DNA of 64,000 nt, from the NCBI GenBank assembly GCA_037367355.1, contig CM074701.1, positions 2,914,001-2,978,000 of the forward strand. The letters run 5' to 3'. Below the pieces are notes generated by a model. It worked only from the letters and a program-made list of their open reading frames with translations. It made no database searches and had not been told where the DNA came from. The DNA is from Neoscytalidium dimidiatum. Lineage: Eukaryota; Ascomycota; Dothideomycetes; Botryosphaeriales; Botryosphaeriaceae. Shown piece by piece: positions 24,455 to 36,240 of this stretch; within the stretch, counting starts at the first letter, position 1, and each line of letters opens with the position of its first letter. The translations under genes and the position numbers were made by a program.

Positions 24455-24900
24455 AGCGTGATGGGGCTTGGAAGAAATTCCTCTTGGAGAGTCCTGGTTT
24501 TTGGAGAGGCTTCTTCGGAAATTCCTCATCTCTTTGGTTGGATAGGGTGCCAGATTGAGGTTTTTGACGAATTGATGATGATTTACGATCGGCGGCCCCC
24601 ACTACCCTGCGGATTCATGGGTGGAGACAATGTTGGTGGGTAGCAGCAGGACAAAAACTAATCCCGTAGTTGCACAGTGATGACGACTCACCCCCCATCA
24701 TCATCTTGCAGGGCTCAGCTAACTCTGCGCCACTTCGGACCTTTGATTCTAAAATAGTGCCGTCACAGATAAGGCGCCCGTGGCTCAGCTAAAGCCAGCC
24801 TTTAAACACGGGAGGAAGCTGACCAAAGCCGGGAAAGCTTGGCAAATAGGAGTCGATGAACTGAACTGCACTACGTTTCAATCACTACAGACTATTTGCG
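24455..24900. other. Convergent intergenic region
   Basis: This contains the 3' ends of Argonaute (+) and the protease-like gene (-). Nothing else is supported. A TGGCTCAGC stretch at 24781-24789 resembles a tRNA A-box, but no B-box or cloverleaf follows. Confidence 0.5.
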
Positions 24901-26870
24901 CTATACTCTTTGTCCAGCCACCGCGGCAGATCCCGGTAACTCCGAAAGTACCTGCGACCCTTCCATCTCGAATGGAGCTGACGGACCCGACGTTTCGGGT
25001 GGCAGCTCATGTATTTCCTCCGGATTTTGCTCCACCACGCTTGCTTTCACATCGCCCGCTGGAGCGTGCACGGGCGCTCCGAGTTCAAACACCTTCGGCG
25101 TAGCTGGTTCCGTATCCAGAAACGTTCCTATGCTGGAAGCTCTCTTGGCAGCCAGCTTGGTGTTCCGCCGACGACGGTGCCACCACAACCATGCGATGGC
25201 GAAGACTCCCACGAGGACTCCCGCGAGAGCGCCCACCACGATCCCTGCGATGGCGCCTCCTCCAAGAGATCTATCTGTTGATGATGAATCGTCTGTAGTA
25301 CTGGAACGAATCGCAATAATGTTTCGTGAGGCGCTGTCATTCCATATGCGCTGCGATAATGAGAAATTATGGCGCTCGTAATCGGCGATGAGGTATGCTT
25401 CCTGAAAGAAAGCCCGGCCAAGCGTATACTGACAGCGGTCAGATAACCATACAAGATCGTAAGCAGGGGAAACTTGCCTGCGTTTCGTTATCTGCCCTTT
25501 TCAACGGGAAATAACGTTGCGAGTCCGACGTGGAATTGGCCATGCTGAGATCAAAAGCTGAGTATGGAAAGACGATGTCTGTTGTTGGCCCTCCGGAGCC
25601 CCCATTCCGAAGGCGAAAGGTAACATTCGAGTTCTCCCCGACCAAACGATCGTGTAAAGTTGCATCCACCAGATACTGTTCGGCGGTGGCGTTCCAGGTG
25701 AGGTTGAAAGCTTTCTCGAATCCTCGGCACGCTTCCTCAGGTAGCCAAATGTTTGGCTGGGAGGAATCAAGGGCAGCGAAAAAGGAGTTTGGTAGTAACT
25801 CTGTAGTCCCATCATTACTTGCTTGTGTAATAGACTGTACTGCGACTACAAGCTCTCTTCCCTCGTCTGGAGCAAAGTCAAAGGACAGGTTGGTAGGGCC
25901 TCTCAGTGACGCATCGTAGCCACCAAATATGAACGATCCCAGAGCATTCTTAACATTGTTTCTGCGTGCATAAGATCCAGCTGTGAAGCTATAGGAAAGG
26001 CTAGGAACATTACGTGTCCTGTTCAATATGGATAGAAAGCTCTCTTGCTTTAACGGAAAAGTCAGTTAGCGGAATTCCCTGTTTGGAAAGTACTTACAGG
26101 ATCGTCCAGCGCAGAAGCATTGTTGTTCTCTACCGTGAAGTATGTAGGGTTGGGGCTAACTCCAAACTGCCCGATGTAGAAATTTGTTGTGTTAAACGTC
26201 GCCACGACTGTGTGGTTCAATGCTGGGCCGGCTCCTCCGCCGAAAGATAGACTGACAGTCTCGAATCCGTATTCTCCGTCCTAGTCTCTGTCAGAGTGGA
26301 TGATACCACGTTGGGCAGAGGTACAAACCCCATTTATACCCAAGCTGTTGGTAACCAACCCTGAAAGCTCGTAGATACCAGAATTGTTCCAGATAGTTGT
26401 TGTTGACTGCCATGTCGAAGATTGCTCTGGGTGGAACAGTCCTCCTCTTTGGTTGGCGCAGTTGGTCTTTATTTCCGTGCCTGATGAATCACAGCCTCCT
26501 GAGTCGACGACCCATGTCTCCTGTCCTCCAATGGATATATCGACTCGAACTTGCTGAGGGGGTGTTCCAACTTGTAAAATAAAGCTCGACCATGGTCCAT
26601 CATTTCCATCCCTGGTCACTAGTTAGAATGAGGGAAGAGTAGTAGGGGAGCCGAGAAGAGACTGGGATTGAGTAGATTGTGCCGGGCTTCAGGATCCAAG
26701 AGAAAAGCCTTGTCTACGAGCATTACTTACCATTCTTGGCTTGGTTCTACAACTACTGGTTTCGGAACAGTGTCGCGTTTATCAAACGCGTGCCTACCTG
26801 CTGAGCTGAATACTGGCGAGCGACCAGGCTCCATGTTCACTGCGGGGAGTATTAGATTGATCGGTTGCAT
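24901..26870 (-). CDS. Membrane-anchored aspartic-protease-like protein, catalytically degenerate
   Basis: Five exons: 26870-26731, 26611-26329, 26280-26098, 26047-25478, 25428-24901, giving 567 aa. The fold is pepsin-like (peptidase A1): GPWSSFILQVGTPPQQVRV, FYIGQFG, FIFGGYDASL, and GRAFFQEAYLIADYE near the end of the barrel. The first catalytic triplet DTG is replaced by D71-I-S and the second by D296-S-S, so proteolysis is unlikely. After the barrel come a Ser/Thr-rich stalk, one membrane segment (about 450-475), four arginines and a cytoplasmic tail of about 85 residues. The fourth intron (25429-25477) uses a GC donor. The N-terminus lacks an obvious signal peptide, so a first exon may be missing. 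Inferred role: cell-surface binding or sensing. Confidence 0.82.
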
Positions 26871-27619
26871 TTACAAGATTGAGAGCCTTATTCGCTCAGT
26901 CCAGAGGCGCAGTATCTTAAAGCCCTGGGGGCCTAGCCTGAACCCACGTGGCTCTGCGCAGAAGATATCTGCACGGTCTTTCTGCCAGCGATCTCCAATC
27001 TTGCCCCGCGTGGCTAATGTACGTGAGCTTCTTTTGCTTATTTCAGGACTCCAGCCGCTGACAGAGACCAGCCACGGCAAACAAATAATCATGAATTACG
27101 TTAATCGGCGAAGTTCAAAGCCATCACCTCATTCGCAGAGTGCCAGCAATCCACTTGGCGGGCTTGGCGAAAGCAGCTAAAACCGAAGCCACTACTTTGC
27201 ATACGCGGCCTACGTAAAGCCACGTAATGCAAGCAAGACTTCTGGCGCGGTAAGAATTGCTACAAGACTTATTTTTATGCATGCCACATGCACTGAAGAG
27301 ACGGCCGTCCTATGGTACTGTGCGGGGTAAGACGTCCGCAGCCCCCACGTCAGAGGAAGCCAGTCAGACAGCGCGACCCTCCCTATGCACCGTCTGACTA
27401 TCTCACTCGGACGGGTGATCGTCATGCTCCTCAACGCTTAGTAGACATACGCGACAGCTAGAGGCTGACGCATTGCCTTTCAACTTGTTTCATTTATATG
27501 ATTCCCGCATACACGTCTGAGAGCTCTTCAATGTCATACGAACTCATTTGTCTGTCCGAGGCTCCATCGCCCACCCATTTACCATCGTCTAATTCATCTT
27601 CGCGGATGACCCTTTAATA
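26871..27619. promoter_or_regulatory. Shared divergent promoter region of two surface-protein genes
   Basis: This 749-base gap separates the protease-like membrane protein (-) from the GPI-type surface protein (+), which are transcribed away from each other. No gene lies within. A common upstream control of the two is possible but nothing in the sequence proves it. Confidence 0.4.
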
Positions 27620-29136
27620 ATGTGGAAATATTTAATCTTTTCATTTTGCTCTATTCTTGTTTTAGCTGCACCGCAGAACAACAGTGAGTGTCAACATGTC
27701 TGGAGAATTTAACTTCAGTCAAATTGCTTACACACAAGAGGCCCGATAACTTCTTCGGTGACCAAAAGTACCGAGAGTGCAATCACCACTTCGAATTCAG
27801 ACTTGTCTTCATTCCTCAGCATTTGCGATGGACAAATCACCGCCTCAGTATCATGCGGTTCCCTTGACTCGGAAGAGCATTCCAAAGAGATTGAGGTCAG
27901 GGTGATTTATTGGCTGACCACTCGACTACCGTTTTACAAACAGACTGTTCAGTATGATGTGGTGGAATATCAGTCGACGACATCCACAACAGCCACACGG
28001 ACCTTCTCCAACAGTGCGACAGGCTTGGATATGCAAAGCTATACCAACTTGATACCCTCCGCTCAAGTGGAGCCCTCTGGGCCATATTACATTTCAGAAG
28101 TTGACGCTGTATACGAGACCACTCAAAGAATTGGGACGGCAACATTGTGAGACATTCTTCGTCTTCAGAATATCTGGATTCCCAGCTCACAATTACCCCA
28201 CGCAGAACATATCCCACACCTTACGCTCTCATCGTCGACCGAGTACACGTCCACCAGATGGGCATGTGCGATAATGGGACGGAATTCTCTGTTTCGGCCT
28301 GGTTCGACCAGCCAGCACCCATCCCGCTCCCCACAACTCTTGGATATCTAGACATGCCGTCCGAGGTCAACTTCACCATCCCCGGCTTCAACGAAGCGTT
28401 CCACAGCCTCTACCCACAGCTCAACTACTGCACCTTCTCCGCCTTCTCCGGCCAACCCTCCCCCAAAGTTGTGGTCGAGACCAGCGTCAGCACCGACATC
28501 CGAACCTACTCTGCTATGCCGCAGACGACGCCGGCCGGCACAACGGCTTCGCCATCACCAACATCGGGCGGGACGGGTAATGCGCCAGCTCTCAGCAGCG
28601 CCGCCGTCCAGCTCGGCTCCCTGGCCTCATACATCATCTGCGGGCTCGGCGGGTCTTGCACTACGACGACGTCGGCGCCCACCTCCATCAGCGGCGGCGT
28701 TACCGACAGCCACGGCCTTACGTACTTCATGGCCACGCCTACCGGAGCCACAGTGGCCACGCTCGGCCAGGGAAACGTCCCGGTCTACCCGGTTGGCAGC
28801 GACCAGGCAGTGGTCGTGCCGATATGGACGACGCTGGAACCGGGCGCGTCGGCCGTGACGGTCGGGGATGCGGTGATGAGCGTGGGTACGGATGGCGCCG
28901 TGGTGGTCGATGGCAACACGTTAGCGAAGGGAGAGGACGCAGCGCAGACAGGGACGACCGGGAATGTCAGCCGCAGCACTTGGTATGGTGGTGGTGGTGG
29001 GCCGGGAGGGACGGGGTCTGGAGGCCAAGGCGGACAGAGATCGACGGCTGGCATAGCGGTGTATGGCCAGGGAGGCTGTTTGTTACTGACTGGTTGCTTT
29101 ATTGCAAGCTCGCTTCTGATTCTTGCGTATATGTAG
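27620..29136 (+). CDS. Unrecognised secreted GPI-type cell-surface protein
   Basis: Three exons: 27620-27683, 27741-28146, 28206-29136, giving 466 aa. Introns are 57 and 59 nt. The first 17-18 residues are a clear signal peptide (YLIFSFCSILVLAA). The ectodomain is rich in Ser, Thr and Val with few cysteines. It is followed by a Gly-rich spacer (YGGGGGPGGTGSGGQGG) and a C-terminal hydrophobic tail (LLLTGCFIASSLLILAYM), the usual layout for GPI attachment and wall linkage. A stretch reading GDAVMSVGTDGAVVVDGNTL resembles short repeats seen in large fungal surface proteins, and a second VGSDQAVVVP unit precedes it. No enzymatic domain is recognised. The third-exon acceptor at 28205 is the only one that keeps the frame. 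Confidence 0.75.
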
Positions 29137-29693
29137 TCTGTTTCTTGTTTACTTAATGTCTAGATATTAATTTGGGAGTCGAGGGTGAAACAGAAAATCG
29201 CCGTGTTCTTAAAAACTTGATACCTACTTTTGGCGACTCCTTTTTCATATCATAGGTACCGGCTTTTAAAGTCCACCTGCAGGACCTGTGGGTCCTGTTG
29301 AGTTGTCCATGGCCAACCGATACTTGCAGGCTACCCTAGGCTAAGTGCTCGCCCGAGCGCACCCGACGGAGTGCTTTCAGCACTGCCCCGTCGATATCGA
29401 AGACGCTAACGTCCGGAATATCCGTTTTTCTGGGTCTCATAAATACAGGTTATGTTTCACCCGGCCATTCCTGAAACAGGAGGACTGAGGGATCTGCTCG
29501 GATTCCCCGCAACAAGCTTCCGTGAAGTCCGAGATGCTCTTTCTCTGCCCCGCAATGACAATTGGCCCTGTTGCTTGCTTAGTCTTTTACTAGTGAGAAC
29601 CCGGGGCTGACGAAAAGCTGCAGATACAATGGCAATTACTGAACTTCACCGTTTCTTCCCCTACTCTCATAACTCAAGCATCCAGCACACCTG
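29137..29693. other. Intergenic region before the C2H2 regulator
   Basis: No gene is seen. It holds the 3' end of the surface-protein gene and the presumed promoter of the regulator. A short inverted arrangement, CAGGACC and GGTCCTG, lies around 29280-29300. Confidence 0.45.
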
Positions 29694-32282
29694 ATGACAG
29701 CCACATTTGCCTGTTCTGAGTGCAAGGCCACCTTTCGTCGGCCCGCACATCTACGACGGCACCAAGAGACTCGTGAGTTCGTACTTCCTCCCTTGCGAAT
29801 GTTCAAGTTCTAACAAAGATCTCCCAGACCGCGCTGAGAAGCCGTACGTCTGCCGATTCTGTACAGTCGCATCATCTCGCAAGGACGTCATCGTACGCCA
29901 CACCAGGAATCAGCATCCAGGCGCAGATCCGAGCGACGTACAAGAGCGTCGTCGAAAGCGGACTGGAAGTGGCACTCCCAGTTCGCAGACCGCAGATGCT
30001 TCAACCTCAGCATCATCACCGACATCGACTCGGCCGAGTCAAGCCCCCGCGCCCGGAATACCCGACCCAACGCCCCAATCGCCACCACCAGCAGTCCAGC
30101 CCCACTACACGGATGATGATTCGTTCAACGACGCCAACCTATTCGACCATGTCAACTTTCAGCCCCACGACTTCGCCCCGGACCCCCCAGACGCCATCTT
30201 CGACTCGCTCCTCGACGCACAGCTCCTCATCCCAAGCCTCTCGCACGTCTTCGGGCCGCACGCCCCCGGGCTCCTGAGCGACGCGGCGCCCAGCAATGAC
30301 CGCCAGCAACAGCACCACCACCTCCCGGACGCACCCCCGGAGCTATTGGACAGGTGCTCGGTCTCGAGCGCCGTCTCCTCGTCCTCCTCGCTCGGCGATG
30401 CCGAGTGCCTGAGCGCGCGCGCGCGAACCTGGCCCGGTACGATCCGGACCGGGTGCTCTCGTCCTCCTTCCGCTTCCCGTCCAGGCACGCCGTGACGCGC
30501 TTCGTGAACGCCTTCTTCAAGCACATGGCGCCGCACGCGCCACTCGTGCACTGGCCCACCTTCGATATCGCCTCCGTTGCATGTATGTTTACCGGCCGCT
30601 TGCTTGCCTGTTGGGTAAACCTTTTCTGACACGGCTGCCAGCGCCCCTGCTGATCGAGATCATGGCGTGCGGCGCCTTGTATCTCTGCGAATGCACGAAA
30701 GCTAGGACTATGCATGTTGCTGCCCAGCAGCTGATGTTCGAGGTACGTTTGGGCTATACGAGATCCGATCATGCAGCTGACGCAGCCTCTACAGATCGAG
30801 CGGAGGAACGACGCTAGGGGCAAGCACCCGAAGTTTGAGCTGTGGATGCTACAGACGTACCTGCTGATGAGCTACTTTGGGGCGTACGGCGGGAACCTGG
30901 AAATCGATCAAAGGGCGTTCCATGTGTTTCCCTACGCTGTGAAGGTATGTGCGTGACCAAGCTTTAACTCATGGCGATTGTGTTGATGCGGAGATATGTG
31001 CGTGCAGCTTGCACAGGATGCTGTCAGGGAGCTGGAATCTTGTTCAACAGCGACCTATGCAGATTGGGTGTACCGAGAGAGTATTTGCAGGTACATACAT
31101 CTGCTACATGTGGATAGGTACGGCTCAATATCTGACCTGTGTCCAGATCCATCGCAAGCACCATGATGATCGGGGCAGCATTCAGTTCAAACGCAAGAGA
31201 GCAATGCTTCACAGCGCCATTTCTTGACGCCTCGTTCCCCCTCCCTTCACAGACGTCAATCTGGCAAAGGGACGAGAGGAGCTGGCCCTGGAGCCCGCAA
31301 ACACAGGACAGTTGCGAAGTTCTTGGGTGCATCCTAACCGGCCAGAAACCGGTGCAGCCCGTCAGCGCTTTCGGGTTGGTCACCCTCATCTCCTCGGTCC
31401 TCTGGCGCATCTGCTCGTTCGAAGCACTCGCAGGCTTGCATCATCTGGATCTGTTCGCAGACTTTGTCGGCAAGATGGACGCGTCAGTACGTATTCTAGA
31501 CGATCTTCTGGAGAAGCAGACATCAAATGAATCAGCCATCGACTCGACGCCGTCTCCGCTGCTCAAGTCCGCGAGGGCATTGCTGAACTCGGCGTTCTAC
31601 CATCTCTACGCGAGCAAGAGTTTGCAGCAGATGAAGCGTCTCCTTGACTCCTCTGACGCGGCTCAAGGTGTGCACGACCCACTGTCAGGGCTAGTTGATG
31701 GGGTGCGGTCATCTCAACTGGAGACTGCCTTGATCCGTGCGGCAGAAGCATTGCAGTCCGACTGCCGGTTAGGCTTGAGATACCTACAAAAATGGGGACC
31801 GCATCAGTTTGGTCCGATATGTGCCAATGCTGTTTATGAAACCGGTACGCAATGAAATTCACTCTACCATTTCAAAGGACTTTTCACTCCAAGCTGGATT
31901 TGAGTTGTACCCGAATGATTGTCTAATTTCTCCTGAGCCAGGGCTGCTTCTTAGCTGGTACCTCCAAAACAAGGGCGCGCTCATCTCGGCGCTGGAGTCA
32001 CACACAATCGTCGATCAAACCATCGAGGAAGCAATTTCCGAGATGGAGGAACTGCGTGTGACAATGCACGAACAAGCTCCATCTGTACCTCTGGTCATGT
32101 TCGCCGAGATGCTCTCCGATGCGTCGGTTTGGCAATGTGAGTTTTCACCTCTTCTTCCCGACAATTGCTGACTTCTTCGGTTGAAAGGGCCATGTGCCGT
32201 ATCTAAGAAGCTACGGGAGTTAGCAGATTGGAGTTCTTACCGACAGTTTCTTCCGAAACCACTGGACGAGATTGTTCAATAG
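29694..32282 (+). CDS. Transcription factor with two C2H2 fingers and a fungal regulatory domain
   Basis: Nine exons if a 53-nt intron is accepted: 29694-29772, 29828-30360, 30414-30582, 30642-30742, 30795-30944, 31008-31090, 31147-31844, 31942-32136, 32188-32282; 700 aa. Finger 1 is C7, C10, H23, H27; finger 2 is C35, C38, H51, H56, followed by basic RRRKR. A Pro/Ser-rich linker leads to the middle-homology region (FPSRHAVTRFVNAFFKHM, LVHWPTFDI, LLIEIMACGALYL). The weak point is 30361-30413: without that intron (GTCTCG donor, CTGAG acceptor) the frame is lost at a GC-dinucleotide run at 30411-30425, where two bases fewer would also restore it. It lies 437 bases upstream of the broken aromatic-catabolism block and might once have controlled it. 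Confidence 0.8.
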
Positions 32283-32718
32283 TACTGCGATGGATTGGCC
32301 GGGAAACGAGAATGGGCTTTTTTGGGGCTGTACATTCTGTACCATACATGCCCGCTTCCGTACATTTCACGTGGCGCTATTGCAATTGAATTGGACAGTA
32401 CTATACATAGTAATATAAGCCATTATCTGTACCCGATACATTCAATTAGCGTGAAACCACTGGAGTGACAGTCATACGATAGCCACTGATGTGGGTCTCA
32501 TCTCATGATGAAGTGCTAGTAGATGCTTATAGTCTGCAGCTCAAATCGTGATATGTTTCGTGTGGGATTATTAGCAGGCGCTTAAGTGGCCGAGTGAGGG
32601 GGCACTTGGGTGGGAATTATCCGGTGGGGCACTACATATTGGGGTGGGTGGGTAACCTCGCGATAGAGTTACCCTTGTCGTCGGGTAGTTCCTGCGTACT
32701 CCTGCGCACACGTTGGCA
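32283..32718. other. Intergenic region before the dienelactone hydrolase relic
   Basis: No gene is seen. The AT-rich part 32400-32560 includes a TATAGTAATATAA stretch. It should hold the 3' end of the C2H2 regulator and the former promoter of the hydrolase relic. Confidence 0.45.
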
Positions 32719-33803
32719 ATGGCTAATTCAATGCTTGCTTTTACCCCTGTAGATGCGCCGCAACTAGTGGGCCACAGTTATTTTTTTCACATCAACCTTC
32801 CAACAGCTGTTCTGTGCAGAGTATCGGGTGGAATGTCGTGCCCAGACTGCTTTCGCGGACATGACCACCACGGTCCCATCAACGGCCTTGAGACGAAGCT
32901 GCAAGGCCACAATGTCTATGTCACAGAGCCACGAGAGAGTATCTATGGAGATTTTGGGGCTTTATCGTAGTCCTTTCGGACGCGTTTGGCTGGCAAACGA
33001 ACAACCTCCGCCGTCTTGCTGATTCATATGCCCGGCGCACGGGCTGCCGGGTTTACATACCAGACTTCATGAACGGTGAGTTGAGGTAACTGACCTAGAG
33101 TATATGCAGCTTTTGGTAATTGATAAACTCGTGCAACTCAGGGAAGCCAGCACCCGTCTGGCTGAAGCAGGTCATCGACCGCATCTTCTTCGAACGCGGG
33201 CTGCGGGGTTGGCTCGTGAAATCATACATTCCCCATGCCTAACCCTCTCCCCATGTTCATGGTGGATCTCTTTTATGACGAGGAGAGAAAAGCAGATGGC
33301 TGATCGCACGAGCGCTTTTCACCTTCCTCCCCTTCTCTCTGCGAAACCATCCCCCGGGGCGGTACCCCGTGGTCACAAGATTCCTGTCGGATCTGTGCTG
33401 CGCGCAGCCCGCGCACCTACGCATCGGCGCCGTGGGCTTCTATTGGGGCGGCTACGGCGCCACGCAGCTCGCCCATGGCGACGTTGCGGAGAACGGGAAG
33501 CCGCTTGTCGACGCGGTGTACACGGCGCGCCAGCGAGCTGAAGGCACCCGAAGATATTGCGAAGATCAGGGTACCGTATAGCATGGTCATCGGGGATGTG
33601 GATATGGCGTTGGATATCAAGCGCGCGAGGCGGAGGAGATTCTGGCACGAAAGAAAGACGTGGACAGTGAGGTGGTTGTCACCCCGGGCGCGAAGCATGG
33701 GTTCGCGGTGCGCAGCAATCCGGATGACGAGAAGGAGAAGGAAATGGCGGATCAGGCTGAGGATCAGCTGGTGAGATGGGTTTCAAAGCATTTGATGTCG
33801 TAA
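32719..33803 (+). pseudogene. Broken dienelactone hydrolase family gene
   Basis: The pieces match a fungal dienelactone hydrolase (alpha/beta-hydrolase fold; opens lactone rings in chlorocatechol and related pathways) but in three shifting frames. They run in order: an N-terminal GPINGLETKLQGHNVYVTEP; after a frameshift near 32960, VVLSDAFGWQTNN and CRVYIPDFMNG; an intron-like gap at 33075-33142; WLKQVIDRIFFERGLRGWL; then AVGFYWGGYGATQLAHG at about 33435. The nucleophile Cys of GxCxGG is Tyr here. The Asp region IGDVDMALD and the His region PGAKHGFAV survive, again in different frames, up to the stop at 33801-33803. At least three frame changes plus loss of the nucleophile mean no active product. 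Confidence 0.82.
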
Positions 33804-34032
33804 ATAGAATGCGTGTGCGTTCCGCTGAAGCCGCTGATGAAAGTAAAAAATAAAAAATAAAAACATCATTTATTGCTGTAGTTGGTACTGGTCATTTTGG
33901 TCCTGATAATGCCTCATTCCTTATGAATTTCAGCAATTTGAGATTTTCTATTTCATTGTATTTTGTACAGCCAGTAAATTCTGTTGCCTCGACATGCATG
34001 TTCGTTTTGAAACCACCATATTCAACACCAAT

Positions 34033-35248
34033 TTACAATTTTCCCTTAGGATATTGGCCGGCTTTCTTCACAGGCCGAATTCCTTGCTTTCCAGGGCCAA
34101 TAATGCCGTTCAGATCAATAGCAGCCTACATGCACACGTCAGTTTAAATCACGCTACACAGCGAAGGGTTTCTCACCTTCAGATTCTCAACAGCACGCTT
34201 GCACGCGTGGCCATTAAAATCGTACATAGCCTGCACGGTATCTGTAAGTGTGTGAATATACTTTATCTCAAGCCAGGGACGACTGGCAGACTTACCCATG
34301 TGGCGAACATGCGATCTGTTGATGGCGAATCCAGACGCCTTGGCAGCGCTGAGGAGCGCCGACACTACTTTACGTCCCCGCTCACGGTGGCTAGCCTGTG
34401 TCTTGTCGAAGACATACGCTTGTACGAAGAGCAGGTGATTCGGAAAGACGTGGTAGCCGATGAAGGGATCGACACCCTCGTCCTCCATGATCTTCTCCGC
34501 CTGTCTGAAACATTTCAGCGTCGTTCTGCTATCTGCGGGAAGGATCATTGTCGTATCAATGTGTCCACCTGCGCCGGTACCATCCGCGGGCAGGTTGTAA
34601 TCAGCCAGCTGGACCGGTACCATGGATGGGACGCCGGCGGCAAGTGTTCCGATCTTTATAGCATCAACTGGATTGCCGTGTTCTCCTCAAAGAATGTCTT
34701 CTCTAGTCCAAACACCAGCAACCTACTCCTTGGTGACAGCTTCAACTCGCGAGAAACGGGCGTTGACCATCACCTTCGTTCCGTACAGGTCAAAAGTGCA
34801 TCTACAATACCCCGTGTTGTACTTCTTCTTCATATTTGCAATTGTCTCAGAAAGAAGGGGCCCGGTTCTGTCTGGTGAGTATGCTTTGGTGCGTCATGGG
34901 AGGCGAAGTGATTGGTATTTGTTATTTGGAGGTAATTTTGCAGGATACCTTCCATCCAAAGTTGTTGTAAAGCATCAATCAAAGGATCAATATGCTCAAC
35001 CTCGGGGCCATGCACTTTAATGTTCATGAATGCTGGCGGGGCGGAATCCGCAGATATAGCAGTTTTGGACACAATCCCAAGGTTGCTTTGCAGGAACAGG
35101 CCATCAACCTGGGGACCGAAATTGTTGCTGCAAATCTGTGTACTGGATGAATTGGACACACCCCATTGACCGGTCCGCAGATGAGTAGAATTTGACCATG
35201 ATTGCTGAACACAGGAAGAGCTCCTAGACTTTCTAGACTATAGCGCAT
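34033..35248 (-). pseudogene. Truncated vanillyl-alcohol-oxidase-type flavoenzyme
   Basis: The C-terminal half of a VAO/4-cresol-dehydrogenase family gene lies on the minus strand. It starts around a LGALP segment (35220), then FGPQVDGLFLQSNLGIV (about 35120). After two stops (about 34760 and 34720) comes GVPSMVPVQLADYNLP. An open stretch follows at 34623-34144 with FIGYHVFPNHLLFVQAYVFD, RSHVRHM and MYDFNGHA. A preserved intron leads to the family's last motif, IDLNGIIGPGKQGI, with the stop at 34035. The N-terminal FAD-binding (PP-loop) half is missing altogether. Intact family members oxidise para-substituted phenols in peroxisomes or cytosol. With the 5' half gone it cannot work. Confidence 0.78.
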
Positions 35249-35450
35249 CGGTGCGTAGAAGTATAAACATAGGGCTGTACCTTTTCCGAGCTCAAAAAAG
35301 ATAACACATTGGCCACCGCCAACCTTAATTTCCCTTCTCCACTCAAGCTCGGAAGCGCGACCCCACCCGCCGGTGGTATCCGCTCGATCAGACCACGAAC
35401 CACCTCAACCATCATCATGGTGGCGCTGGCGCTGGCATAAGGTTAATGAA

Positions 35451-36240
35451 ATGTCTGAAACATTCTCAGCACTAGCTCATTTTGCACTGTCGTACCTATA
35501 GCCAATTCTCGATCCTGCTACCGTTAAAGTCGTCACCAAGGTGCACGTCGTCCCCAGCACCGTTTCCCCCAAGAACTTTCAGATGGGCGCGTGGAACTAT
35601 GGCCACACGCGTTTCGAAGCCGAAATCTACGAGCTCGAGGTACTGGGTCAGTTGCCGGCAGACCTCCATGGTGCCTTCTACCGCGTCCAGCCTGACCACG
35701 CATTCCCGTCGCTGTTCGGCGAGGACGAGGTTCCGCTCAACGGCGATGGCAATGTCTGTTGCTTTTACTTCAAGGACGGCCATGTCGACTTCAACAACCG
35801 CTATGTCCGCACACCAAAGTTCCTGGCCGAGCGGGCTGCACGACGCGCCCTGTTTGGCCGCTACCGCAACGAGTAAACCGACGACCCGCGCGTGCGCAAC
35901 GTTCTAACCTGCACCACCGCGAATACGCGTGTCGTCTACCATGCGAAGAAGATCTTGGCTCTCAAAGAGGATCCTCCGCCCTCCGAACCCGACGCTATCA
36001 CTCTGGACACAGTTGGCATGGTCAACTGTAATGGCACATTCCGCTGTCCAACCCACACTGCCCACCCAAAAGCTGATGCAACAACCGGAGAGCTCGTTGC
36101 CTTTGGCTACGAGGCCAAGGGTGACGCATCTCTTGAAATATGCTCATTCACTGTCGACAAGCATGGTTTCGTCACCGAGAAGGTGTGGTTTAAGGCGCCA
36201 TGGGCCTGTATGATCCACCACTTCTGGGCCACCGACAACT
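35451..36240 (+). pseudogene. Carotenoid/lignostilbene oxygenase, N-terminal fragment
   Basis: A carotenoid-cleavage-oxygenase family fragment covering about the first half of the beta-propeller. After an ATG at 35451 and an in-frame TAG at 35499, the match begins with KNFQMGAWNYGHTRFEAE and GQLPADLHGAFYRVQP, then LNGDGNV, and a TAA at 35874 directly after FGRYRNE. The same frame then continues with NTRVVYHAKKILALKED, THTAHPKADATTGELVAFGY and APWACMIHHFWATDNY. Two of the four iron-ligand histidines, TAHPK and MIHHF, are present; the later two are absent because the match stops at about 36240. There the frame runs without a break into P450 sequence. Fungal members cleave stilbenes or carotenoids. 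Confidence 0.8.

Noticed and set aside
23384..24529. A 381-codon open frame antisense to the PIWI half of Argonaute
   Set aside because: It is the mirror of GC-rich third codon positions in a conserved coding exon. Its translation is low-complexity Arg/Val/Ala and has no domain.
24779..24850. Possible tRNA (TGGCTCAGC like an A-box)
   Set aside because: No B-box at the proper distance and no cloverleaf could be drawn.
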